From NCBI GenBank assembly GCA_030040825.1, contig JASHSY010000183.1:1-7844 (forward strand): a stretch of 7,844 nucleotides of DNA, in the 5' to 3' direction. The notes beneath the pieces were generated by a model that did no database searches, had not been told where the DNA came from, and saw only the letters and a program-made list of their open reading frames with translations. The DNA comes from Xanthobacteraceae bacterium. GTDB taxonomy: Bacteria; Pseudomonadota; Alphaproteobacteria; Rhizobiales; Xanthobacteraceae. The stretch's first letter is position 1. Each line of letters starts with the position of its first letter. This document shows positions 1-5,811 of the stretch, piece by piece. Made by a program: the position numbers and the translations under genes.

Positions 1-414
1 CGGTTTGGCGGCTGGGGCCTTTATCTCAAGGCAGGCGTGCCTGCCCATTGCTATAACTTTTTCGGCTTCCAACACGTCTATGCGCGCGCGAGGCAGCCGT
101 TGACGCCCGGCAAGCACACCGTCCGCTATGAGTTCAAATACGACGGCGGCGGCGTCGGCAAGGGCGGGGTCGGCACGCTGTTCGTCGACGGCCAGAAAGC
201 GGGAGAGGCGCGGCTGCCGCGCACCGTGCCGTTTGTCTTCTCGGCCGACGATTTCACCGATATCGGCATTGATAACGGTGCTCCGGTCACCGAGGACTAC
301 GAGACGCCCTTTGGACGCTTCACCGGGGAGATTTCCTGGGTGCGCATCGACGTCGGCAAAGACGCATTTGTCGATGCTCCTGGAGAGGAGGCGGTGCTGG
401 CCGGACGCTCATAG
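1..414 (+). CDS. Arylsulfatase, C-terminal part (5' end outside window)
   Basis: The reading frame is open from base 1 to a TAG at 412-414, giving 137 residues of the end of a longer protein. It matches the C-terminal beta-rich region of AtsA/AslA-type arylsulfatases: a GGW-L-L-K strand, a YNFFG segment, a PGKHTVRYEF strand, a GGGVGKGG turn, a LFVDGQK strand, then FSADDFTDIG, a D-N-G-x-P-V-T-E-D-Y loop and a FTGEISWVRIDV strand. Such enzymes hydrolyse sulfate esters using a formylglycine made from Cys or Ser; that catalytic N-terminal domain lies off the left edge, so activity and subcellular location cannot be judged here. No intrinsic terminator with a U-tract follows on this strand. The family assignment rests on the order of C-terminal motifs and is fairly safe; the sulfated substrate is unknown. 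Confidence 0.85.
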   Translation, partial: RFGGWGLYLKAGVPAHCYNFFGFQHVYARARQPLTPGKHTVRYEFKYDGGGVGKGGVGTLFVDGQKAGEARLPRTVPFVFSADDFTDIGIDNGAPVTEDYETPFGRFTGEISWVRIDVGKDAFVDAPGEEAVLAGRS

Positions 415-490
415 CCTTCCGCTTCGAGCAGGAATCGCAGCTGTCGGAGCATGAACCGATACCGTCAGAGGAGGACAATCTCAAAAATAT

Positions 491-507
491 CCATTGAGAC
501 CCAATGG
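491..507 (-). terminator. Short inverted repeat, possible weak minus-strand terminator
   Basis: CCATTG (491-496) and CAATGG (502-507) are perfect 6-base arms around a 5-base loop. Read on the minus strand the hairpin is followed by ATATTTTTG, which resembles an intrinsic terminator, although the stem is short and half AT. No convincing minus-strand gene ends here, so it could equally be an operator-like palindrome or chance. Confidence 0.25.
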
Positions 508-756
508 GACGATTGGCGAAGCTGGGACACGTGAAGTTATTGGAAACCGCAGAAAGTCTGACGCCGCCCTGGGCACCATCGCTCCCCTACGCCGCGGCGA
601 ATTCGCGCAGAGTGTTCGGCCCGAACTGAAATTGCACAATTCTTTCAGATGCTGCGGCGCATCCATTGCCGAAACTTAATCTCATCGATAGGAACCGCGA
701 ATTGGCTGCTCCTATTGTTTCGGTGGCCTTTATAGACCGGGGGCGATTCCTGAACG

Positions 757-763
757 TAAGGAG
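757..763 (+). promoter_or_regulatory. Ribosome binding site of the small exported protein
   Basis: TAAGGAG lies 6 bases before the ATG at 770. This is a near-consensus Shine-Dalgarno site at good spacing and is a main reason to accept the short gene as real. Confidence 0.75.
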
Positions 764-769
764 CGTCCT

Positions 770-985
770 ATGCCGCTCAACAATCGCAAGTCAGTTCTGG
801 CCGCCGGGCTTGTCGCTGCGCTCGCGATGCTGACACCGCCGTTGATGTCGGCCGCGTTCGCTTACCGGCCCGCCAGCAGTCAATGCAGGATTGTCGGCGC
901 TATCTCGCATCGCTGCTACACCTTTCATAGCGACGCGACGTGGCGCGAAGGCTTGCCGGACTATCACGGCGATAACGGCGGGTAA
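770..985 (+). CDS. Small secreted protein of unknown function (71 aa)
   Basis: I do not recognise a family. The N-terminus has the layout of a Sec signal peptide: a short basic segment (N4, N5, R6, K7), a hydrophobic core at about 9-28, and an A-F-A motif at 29-31 that predicts cleavage before Tyr32. The mature part would be about 40 residues, rich in His, Tyr, Ser and Gly, with exactly two cysteines (C39 and C49) that could form a disulfide in the periplasm, and an acidic, glycine-rich tail ending D-N-G-G. A TAAGGAG site precedes the ATG, and an intrinsic terminator follows 28 bases after the stop, so it looks like a single-gene transcript. Function is unknown; a periplasmic or extracellular role is inferred only from the signal peptide. 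Confidence 0.72.
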   Translation: MPLNNRKSVLAAGLVAALAMLTPPLMSAAFAYRPASSQCRIVGAISHRCYTFHSDATWREGLPDYHGDNGG

Positions 986-1012
986 GAAAGCAGCCGCGCT
1001 TGACCGTTAGGA

Positions 1013-1038
1013 CCCGCGCTTGCGCGCGGGGCATTTTT
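1013..1038 (+). terminator. Rho-independent terminator after the small exported protein
   Basis: CCCGCGC (1013-1019) pairs perfectly with GCGCGGG (1024-1030) around a TTGC loop, followed closely by TTTTT at 1034-1038. The U-tract is on the plus strand only, so it ends the small gene at 770-985 and shields it from the convergent MBL gene. The opposite strand has no U-tract after the stem. Confidence 0.85.
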
Positions 1039-1051
1039 CCACCGATGCGGG

Positions 1052-2032
1052 TCAGTGCGCGTGGCCGGCTTGACGGTGCGCGGCGCGGTCGCGCCAGCGT
1101 TTCATGTGCGCGAACAATTCCATGCGATTGAGCGGCGTCTTCGATCCGGAAAATTCGCGGTAGAGCGAGGCGACATTGATGATCATGCGCTCGGGGTCGA
1201 GCCATGCGGCGAAACGGTCGAGCGATATTTTCTGCGCCGCGACATCGGCCGGTACGCCGTTGTCGAAATGCCGCCGTGCCTCCTGCGCGATGTATTCGAG
1301 ATAGGCCTTGAATTCGCGCACCTGCGCCTTCTCGGCAATCGGTCCATGGCCGGGCACGACGACGTCGACATCGAGCGCGAGGATGTGATCGCAAATGGCG
1401 ATCCAGTTGCCGATTGGGCCTTCCCAGATCACCGGATGGCCGCCGACGAACAACAGATCGCCGGTATAAAGGATGCGGTCGGCGGGAACATGCACCAAAA
1501 TGTCGCCGCGGGTATGCGCGGTGCCGAGATGGGTGAGCACCAGACGCTTGTCGCCGACAGAAAGCTCCATCGTCTTGTCGAACACCTTGGTCGGCGGCGT
1601 GTCGACCAGGCCGCGCCAATCGAACACACCGCCCATGACTTCGTGGAAAAATGCCCCGCCCTCGCCGAGCTGTTTCCAGTTCGCCGCAAAAGCAGTGAAT
1701 TGCGAGGGCGCCCATTCGCCGTATTCGTCGGCGCACTCGCGGCAGGCGATGATCTCGGCGCCCTCGACCAGCTGATTGCCGAAGGTGTGATCGCCATTGG
1801 CGTGGGTGTTGATCAGCTTCTTGATGCTGTGCGCCGCCGGTACCGCGTCGCGCATGGTCTTGAGCATCGCCGCGGTCAGCGGCAAATCGAACAGCGTATC
1901 GACCAGCAGCGTCTGATCGCCGTCGGTGATCAGCCCGGCATTGCTCCAGCCCCACGAGCCGTCGGGTTGCAAATAGGCAAAGCAACCGCGCCCGATGTCA
2001 TGTAGCCCCTTGGTGTATTGCCATTTGGCCAT
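1052..2032 (-). CDS. MBL-fold metallo-hydrolase with an Asn-variant HxNGDH motif
   Basis: This 326-residue protein has the metallo-beta-lactamase fold. The first metal motif is T-H77-A-N79-G-D81-H82, where the usual second His of HxHxDH is Asn. The other ligand motifs are intact: H173 in GTAHTRGD, D192 in YTGDLLF and H229 in PGHG. A helical C-terminal extension runs from about 235. Some MBL subfamilies are known to carry HxNGDH, so the change is probably native and not decay; it likely alters one zinc site. The ATG at 2032 is chosen because homologous-looking sequence begins there; the open frame extends further upstream only as an overlap with the preceding gene. The ribosome binding site is weak. 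The start lies 29 bases after the stop of the isochorismatase-family gene, indicating an operon. It is probably a hydrolase acting on a lactone, lactam, thioester or similar bond; the substrate is unknown. Confidence 0.88.
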   Translation of the reverse strand: MAKWQYTKGLHDIGRGCFAYLQPDGSWGWSNAGLITDGDQTLLVDTLFDLPLTAAMLKTMRDAVPAAHSIKKLINTHANGDHTFGNQLVEGAEIIACRECADEYGEWAPSQFTAFAANWKQLGEGGAFFHEVMGGVFDWRGLVDTPPTKVFDKTMELSVGDKRLVLTHLGTAHTRGDILVHVPADRILYTGDLLFVGGHPVIWEGPIGNWIAICDHILALDVDVVVPGHGPIAEKAQVREFKAYLEYIAQEARRHFDNGVPADVAAQKISLDRFAAWLDPERMIINVASLYREFSGSKTPLNRMELFAHMKRWRDRAAHRQAGHAH

Positions 2033-2061
2033 GGCCGTGTCCCGCTGCGGTGTCAGTGTTA

Positions 2062-2748
2062 TCAGGCCGCCTGTTCGCGGCCTTCGGCGGACAGAAGCGC
2101 GACCGCTTCGCTGGTGGTCGCCACGTCGCCGAACACGCGCAGGATCGAGCCGAGCGTCGCGTTGTGCTCGCTGTCGCTCAGTGCCGCATTGGCGTCGGCG
2201 ACGAACACCAGCCGGTAATTGAGCATCATGGCGTCGCGGGCCGACGACTCGCAACAGACATTGGTGAGTGTGCCGACGATGATCACGGTATCGATACCGG
2301 CGGCGCGCAGCCGCCGGTCGATGTCGGACGAGCCTTGAATGAATGCGCTGTAACGGCGTTTGACGACGATGGCATCGTCGGGCCGCACGTCGAGGTCGGC
2401 ATGCAGCTCGAAGCCGCGCGCGCCGGGGGTGAGTTCCGACAACGTCGCGCGGCGCGGATCGCCGTCGAAAAATACGCGCCAGGCTTCCGTCTGGCCTTCC
2501 AGGCACATCTGGACCCAGACCACCTTGCCGCCGGCCGCGCGGGTGGCGGCGGCGAGCTTGTTCACGTTCGGAACGATGTCGCGCGCGGCCGGCACTTCGA
2601 CTGGCATGCCCGGCAGCATGAACGCGTTCTGCATGTCGATTACCACCAGCGCGGTTTTCCGCCCGACCAGGCTGTCATAGCGGTTAAGCTTGCCGCGCTG
2701 CGCCTTGACCTGGGCAACGATGCTCTCGTCGATGGCGATCTTGTGCAT
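2062..2748 (-). CDS. Isochorismatase-family cysteine hydrolase (RutB-like amidohydrolase)
   Basis: The 228-residue product has the cysteine-hydrolase triad of this family: D38 in VVIDMQNAF, K130 in VVKRRYSAF, and C165 in the GTLTNVCCES segment, with the conserved cis-peptide region just before the Cys. The TNVCCES-x-RDA block resembles ureidoacrylate amidohydrolase RutB and biuret or N-carbamoyl amidases, so cleavage of an amide or ureido bond in the cytosol is likely; true isochorismate hydrolysis is less likely. No other rut gene (rutA, C, D, F) is present, so I do not assign the symbol. The ATG at 2748 has a strong GGGAGG site 5-6 bases upstream; a longer frame reaching 2868 is rejected because its extra 40 residues are Arg-rich and family-unlike. 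It is first in an operon with the MBL-fold gene and divergent from the SDR. Confidence 0.9.
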   Translation of the reverse strand: MHKIAIDESIVAQVKAQRGKLNRYDSLVGRKTALVVIDMQNAFMLPGMPVEVPAARDIVPNVNKLAAATRAAGGKVVWVQMCLEGQTEAWRVFFDGDPRRATLSELTPGARGFELHADLDVRPDDAIVVKRRYSAFIQGSSDIDRRLRAAGIDTVIIVGTLTNVCCESSARDAMMLNYRLVFVADANAALSDSEHNATLGSILRVFGDVATTSEAVALLSAEGREQAA

Positions 2749-2753
2749 GATGT

Positions 2754-2759
2754 CCTCCC
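2754..2759 (-). promoter_or_regulatory. Ribosome binding site fixing the hydrolase start at 2748
   Basis: Read on the minus strand, GGGAGG precedes ATG with ACATC between. This site decides the start at 2748 over the upstream in-frame start at 2868. Confidence 0.8.
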
Positions 2760-2788
2760 GGCGGTGCCGCGGCGCCGCGCTTTCCTTA

Positions 2789-2818
2789 TTCATAGCATCG
2801 GTGCAAAACCGACTCCAA
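2789..2818 (-). promoter_or_regulatory. Possible promoter of the hydrolase operon with internal palindrome
   Basis: On the minus strand, TTGGAG (2813-2818) and TATGAA (2789-2794) are separated by 18 bases and sit 41 bases or more before the ATG at 2748. The match to a housekeeping promoter is modest (3/6 and 4/6). The spacer contains a palindrome, TCGGT (2798-2802) and ACCGA (2808-2812), which could be an operator. No dedicated regulator gene is in the window. Confidence 0.3.
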
Positions 2819-2875
2819 CCGCGGCTCCTGCGCTTTGCCCCGCCGCGCGCCGGCCATGCTAGTTTCATCCGCTAC

Positions 2876-2883
2876 GGGAGGGA
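2876..2883 (+). promoter_or_regulatory. Ribosome binding site of the SDR, choosing between two ATGs
   Basis: GGGAGGGA is followed by two adjacent in-frame ATG codons at 2885 and 2888. GGAGG (2877-2881) is only 3 bases from the first but 6 from the second, so the second is favoured. The difference is a single N-terminal Met. Confidence 0.7.
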
Positions 2884-2887
2884 CATG

Positions 2888-3655
2888 ATGCCAAACCAGA
2901 TGCACGGCAAAGTGTGCGTGATCACCGGCGGCGCCGGCTCGATCGGTGCAGCTTCGGCAAAGCTTTTGCTCCAGGAGGGAGCAAAAGTGATGATCGCCGA
3001 TCTCGACGAGGCCGCGCTCAAGAAAACCGCAGCCGGCGCCGGTGGCGATAATTTGCGCCTCGCCTGGTGTGCGGCCGACGTTACCAAATCGGATCAGGTC
3101 AAGGGCCTTGTCGCGCGAACGGTGCAAAGCTTCGGCAAGATCGACGTGCTGTTCAGCAACGCCGGCAATTTCGGCACGGTGGCCCCGGTCACCGACTATC
3201 CGGAAGACGTGTTCGATGCGGTGCTGGCCGTGCACGTCAAGGGCGCGTTTCTTTGCGCCAAGCACGCGGTGCCGCACATCAACGACGGCGGTTCGATCAT
3301 CATTACGTCGAGCGTTGCCGGCGTGACCGGCGATCCGGGCGTGTACGGTTACATCACCGCCAAGCATGCCCAGGTCGGATTGATGCGCGTACTCGCCAAG
3401 GAACTTGCCGGCCGCAACATCCGCGTCAATACGCTGCATCCCGGCCCGGTCGACAATCAATTCCAGCTCGACGTGGAGCGGAAACTGGGCGAGGTGATCG
3501 GCCGCGACGGCACGCAGTTCTTCAACGATATTATTCCAATGCATCGGCACGTGCGGCCTGACGAAGTGGCGCGTTCGGTGCTGTACCTTGCTTCCGACGC
3601 GTCGAGCTTCACGACCGGCAGCCTGTTGATGGTGGACGGCGGCATGAGCATTTGA
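2888..3655 (+). CDS. Short-chain dehydrogenase/reductase, NAD-type
   Basis: The 255-residue protein is a classical SDR with a single Rossmann fold. Visible motifs are the cofactor loop TGGAGSIG at 13-20 (Ser18 replaces the usual middle Gly, a common variant), D38 at the end of the second strand which favours NAD over NADP, AADVT with D64, SNAG at 90-93, the catalytic S142, and Y155-x3-K159. The PG motif at 185-186 and the C-terminal VDGG at 249-252 complete the family pattern. Length is normal. It most likely oxidises a secondary alcohol or reduces a ketone in the cytosol; substrate cannot be told from sequence. It is divergent from the isochorismatase/MBL operon, which suggests but does not prove a shared pathway. 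Upstream open frame to 2690 overlaps the divergent gene and lacks family character, so it is excluded. Confidence 0.92.
   Translation: MPNQMHGKVCVITGGAGSIGAASAKLLLQEGAKVMIADLDEAALKKTAAGAGGDNLRLAWCAADVTKSDQVKGLVARTVQSFGKIDVLFSNAGNFGTVAPVTDYPEDVFDAVLAVHVKGAFLCAKHAVPHINDGGSIIITSSVAGVTGDPGVYGYITAKHAQVGLMRVLAKELAGRNIRVNTLHPGPVDNQFQLDVERKLGEVIGRDGTQFFNDIIPMHRHVRPDEVARSVLYLASDASSFTTGSLLMVDGGMSI
2963..2987 (+). repeat. Perfect 10-bp hairpin inside the SDR gene
   Basis: CTTTTGCTCC (2963-2972) and GGAGCAAAAG (2978-2987) are perfectly complementary around a 5-base AGGAG loop, covering SDR codons 26-34. A perfect AGGAGG (2973-2978) spans loop and stem and lies 8 bases before an in-frame GTG (2987) and 11 before an in-frame ATG (2990). 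In mRNA this would form a strong local stem-loop early in the gene. A role is unproven. Confidence 0.6.
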
Positions 3656-3727
3656 GGTGATTAACGAAGCGTAAATCGAAGTTAGCTACCAACTTGGGGG
3701 GAGCAACGCGGCCAGGCACGGGTTACG

Positions 3728-5023
3728 ATGGTGCAAGTCCTCAAGAACTTGGGGCAATGGGCGGCGGGTTGGCGCGGCAAGCGTTATTTGCTGGAGCTCA
3801 CCCTCAACAACATGACGCAGGGCGTGGTGATGTTCGACGCCAAGGGCCGCCTGGTCGTCTGTAATGAACGCTATCTGAGCATGTATCGACTGTCGCCGGC
3901 GGTGGTGAAGCCCGGCGCCGAGCTCATCGATATCATCCGCGAGCGTGCGAGAACCGGAAGCCTCGAACTCGATCCGATCAAATATTGCGCCGAGCTTCTC
4001 ACTAACATGGCGGCCGGCAAGGCCGTGCAATTTCTGACCGAAGCGTCCGACGGTCGCACCATCTCGGTGGTCAACCGCGCCATCCCCGGCTCGCACTATT
4101 GGGTCGGCACCCACGACGATATTACCGAGCGCCGCGCGGCGGAACGAAAGAACGCGCTGCTCAGCGACCAGGAAGCGCGCCGCGCCGTGGTCGAGGAAGC
4201 GATCGCCTGGTTCCGCGAGAGCCTGGAAGGCGTGTTGCAGACCGTCGGCGACAGTGTCGCTGCAATGAAGGCGACGGCGACGGCGCTGTCCGTCACTTCG
4301 CGGGAAACCACGGCGCATACCGCCGGCGCGGTCGAGACCTCGAACGCGGCATTCGGCAGCGTACAGGTTGCCGCCACCGCGGCGGAGCAGCTGGGAAGCT
4401 CGATCGCCGAGATCAATCAGCAGCTGTTGCGTGCCACCGAAGTGGTGCACGCGGTCGCCGGCGAGACGCAATCGACCAATGAGGACATTGCCGGGCTGGC
4501 GCGCGCGGCGAAGAAGATCGACGACGTGGTGAAGCTCATTCAGAGCGTAGCGGGACAGACCAATCTGCTGGCGCTCAACGCCACCATCGAGGCGGCGCGC
4601 GCCGGCGCGGCCGGCAAAGGCTTCGCGGTCGTCGCCTCCGAGGTGAAGGCGCTCGCCGTGCAGACCGGCAAGGCGACCGACGACATCGCCGCGCAGATCG
4701 CAGCGGTGCAGTCCTCAACTCAGAGCGCCGTCGGCGCCATCGGCAACATTGCCGCACGCATGCAGGAAATCCAGCAATTCACCGGCGCCATCGCCACGTC
4801 GGTCGACGAGCAGAACGCGGCGACCCGCGAGATCGCCACCGGCGTTGCCGCGGCGGCAACGGGAACGAAGTCGGTGGTGGCGGTGCTGCAACGCGTCTCC
4901 GGCGCCATCGCCGACATGCATGCCTCCGCCGATACGGTGCTGGCGGCGTCGCAGGCAGTCGAGAAAGCCGCCGATAACCTGCGCAGCAGCGTGGATGGCT
5001 TCCTGCGTAAGGTCGCGGTTTAG
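3728..5023 (+). CDS. Soluble PAS-domain methyl-accepting chemotaxis-like receptor
   Basis: This 431-residue protein has no transmembrane segment and no signal peptide. An N-terminal PAS_7-like sensor domain spans about 24-135 (QGVVMFD, VCNERY, and the closing HDDITERR). It continues through a helical linker into an MCP signalling coiled coil from about 155 to the end. The conserved hairpin tip is at about 274-310 (AGQTNLLALNATIEAAR, then GFAVVASEVK). The tip reads RAGA where many receptors have RAGE. Two stretches fit the receptor methylation consensus, around E220-Q221 and E361-Q362, placed nearly symmetrically about the tip. The ATG at 3728 has only a weak ribosome binding site. No che, flagellar or pilus gene is adjacent, so it is an orphan receptor that probably senses a cytosolic signal such as a ligand or redox state; the partner may be CheA or another kinase. 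Confidence 0.9.
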   Translation: MVQVLKNLGQWAAGWRGKRYLLELTLNNMTQGVVMFDAKGRLVVCNERYLSMYRLSPAVVKPGAELIDIIRERARTGSLELDPIKYCAELLTNMAAGKAVQFLTEASDGRTISVVNRAIPGSHYWVGTHDDITERRAAERKNALLSDQEARRAVVEEAIAWFRESLEGVLQTVGDSVAAMKATATALSVTSRETTAHTAGAVETSNAAFGSVQVAATAAEQLGSSIAEINQQLLRATEVVHAVAGETQSTNEDIAGLARAAKKIDDVVKLIQSVAGQTNLLALNATIEAARAGAAGKGFAVVASEVKALAVQTGKATDDIAAQIAAVQSSTQSAVGAIGNIAARMQEIQQFTGAIATSVDEQNAATREIATGVAAAATGTKSVVAVLQRVSGAIADMHASADTVLAASQAVEKAADNLRSSVDGFLRKVAV

Positions 5024-5028
5024 GCGAA

Positions 5029-5052
5029 ATCGCCCGCAGAGCGCGATCTTTT
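5029..5052 (+). terminator. Weak candidate terminator after the receptor gene
   Basis: ATCGC (5029-5033) and GCGAT (5043-5047) form a 5-base stem with a 9-base loop, followed by CTTTT. It begins 5 bases after the receptor stop. The stem is short, so efficiency is doubtful. Confidence 0.35.
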
Positions 5053-5056
5053 ACAT

Positions 5057-5089
5057 TTCCCCTCCCCGCCGCCGCGCGGGGGGAGGGAA
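5057..5089. repeat. GC-rich hairpin between convergent genes
   Basis: TTCCC (5057-5061) pairs with GGGAA (5085-5089), and after a one-base bulge TCCCC (5063-5067) pairs with GGGGA (5080-5084). It lies between the convergent receptor and glycosyltransferase genes. Neither strand has a clear U-tract after the stem, so it may be a bidirectional transcript-end or stability structure, or a copy of a repetitive extragenic palindrome of the kind common in rhizobial genomes. Confidence 0.5.
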
Positions 5090-5124
5090 TACCTGTGCGC
5101 TTGGCGTATAGCTCACGGAAGCCG

Positions 5125-5811
5125 TCATTTCAGCGCGACGCGGGCGAAGGTCGCGACGATGCGCGAGCCGGCGGTTATGCTACCGCGCAGATTGCCGGCG
5201 ACCTTGGATTGCCCGCCGCTGCGCCGCCGGTAGGCGACCGGAACCTCCAGCACGCGCAGTCCCGTCCGCGCCGCGCGCATCTGCATTTCCAGATTCCAGC
5301 CGTAGGTGAGTTCGCGCATGCCGAGCTTGAACAAGGTGTCGCGGCGAATGGCGCGGAATGCGCACATGTCGGTATAGCGCACGCCGTACAGCAGTTTGAT
5401 CAATGCGCCGGCAGCGAAGCCGGCGAACAACTGATGGCCGGCCATGCTGCCCGGCTCGCGCTCGCCGCGCGCGCGTGAGCCGATGACGAAATCATAGGCG
5501 CCGGAGCGGATCGGCGCGGTCAAGGCGGCGATAGCGGCCGGGTCGTCGGCGCCGTCGCCGTCCATGAAGACGATAATGTCGGTTTCTCCGCCCGCCTTCG
5601 CGCCGGCGAGACAGGCGCGGCCGTAACCGCGGCCGGCGGCGATAATCTCGGCGCCCGCGGCGCGCGCGACCTCCGCCGTGCCGTCGGTGCTGCCGCCATC
5701 GGCGACGATGATCCGATCGACGACCGCGCGCGGGATCGCGGCGACGACCGCGCCGATCGAGGCGGCTTCATTCAAGGTCGGAATGACGACGACAACGCCC
5801 ACCGGCGTCAC
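5125..5811 (-). CDS. Family 2 glycosyltransferase, DPM-synthase-like
   Basis: The 228-residue protein has a single GT-A domain without membrane helices long enough to be convincing. It shows the GT2 pattern: IPTLNE at 10-15, the nucleotide-binding VADGGSTDGT at 36-45, a GYG segment near 62-64, the metal-binding D84-G-D86 followed by ADDP, and a late GWNLEMQMRAARTG helix near 171-184 with VPVAYRRRSGGQSK after it. This is closest in style to dolichyl-phosphate-mannose-synthase-like enzymes that move a sugar from a nucleotide to a polyprenyl phosphate or similar acceptor. The GTG start at 5811 overlaps the stop of the radical SAM gene as GTGA; a second GTG at 5802 is an alternative. The longer frame to 6048 lies inside the radical SAM gene and is rejected. 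It is the last gene of the operon. Confidence 0.87.
   Translation of the reverse strand: MTPVGVVVVIPTLNEAASIGAVVAAIPRAVVDRIIVADGGSTDGTAEVARAAGAEIIAAGRGYGRACLAGAKAGGETDIIVFMDGDGADDPAAIAALTAPIRSGAYDFVIGSRARGEREPGSMAGHQLFAGFAAGALIKLLYGVRYTDMCAFRAIRRDTLFKLGMRELTYGWNLEMQMRAARTGLRVLEVPVAYRRRSGGQSKVAGNLRGSITAGSRIVATFARVALK

Larger units (their letters stand above)
415..769. other. Intergenic region without a convincing gene
   Basis: These 355 bases lie between the arylsulfatase end and the small exported protein. An AGGAGGA-like stretch near 468-475 looks like a ribosome binding site but has no ATG, GTG or TTG at normal spacing. The longest ATG-led frame at a plausible size is 504-629 (41 codons), with no ribosome binding site at good distance and no recognisable product. 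Inverted repeats lie at 491-507 and 626-648 (CTGAAA and TTTCAG arms). A TATAGA element at 731-736 resembles a -10 box but has no -35 at 16-18 bases. The promoter of the downstream small gene is probably in the right half. Confidence 0.6.

Noticed and set aside
691..719. GGAACC ... GTT as an EcfG-type general stress promoter before the small gene
   Set aside because: The spacing between GGAAC and TGTT is about 20 bases, while 16-17 is needed.
1055..2005. Long plus-strand open frame (316 codons) opposite the MBL gene
   Set aside because: It is an antisense shadow in GC-rich DNA; it has no family motifs, while the minus strand encodes clear MBL ligands.
2062..2748. Naming the cysteine hydrolase rutB
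   Set aside because: No other rut gene is adjacent, and RutB-like sequence is shared with biuret and carbamoyl amidases.
2050..2862. Plus-strand open frame (270 codons) opposite the isochorismatase-family gene
   Set aside because: Antisense shadow; the catalytic Asp, Lys and Cys are on the minus strand with a strong ribosome binding site.
2749..2868. N-terminal extension of the isochorismatase-family hydrolase to 2868
   Set aside because: The extra 40 residues are Arg-rich and unlike the family, and a strong GGGAGG precedes the ATG at 2748.
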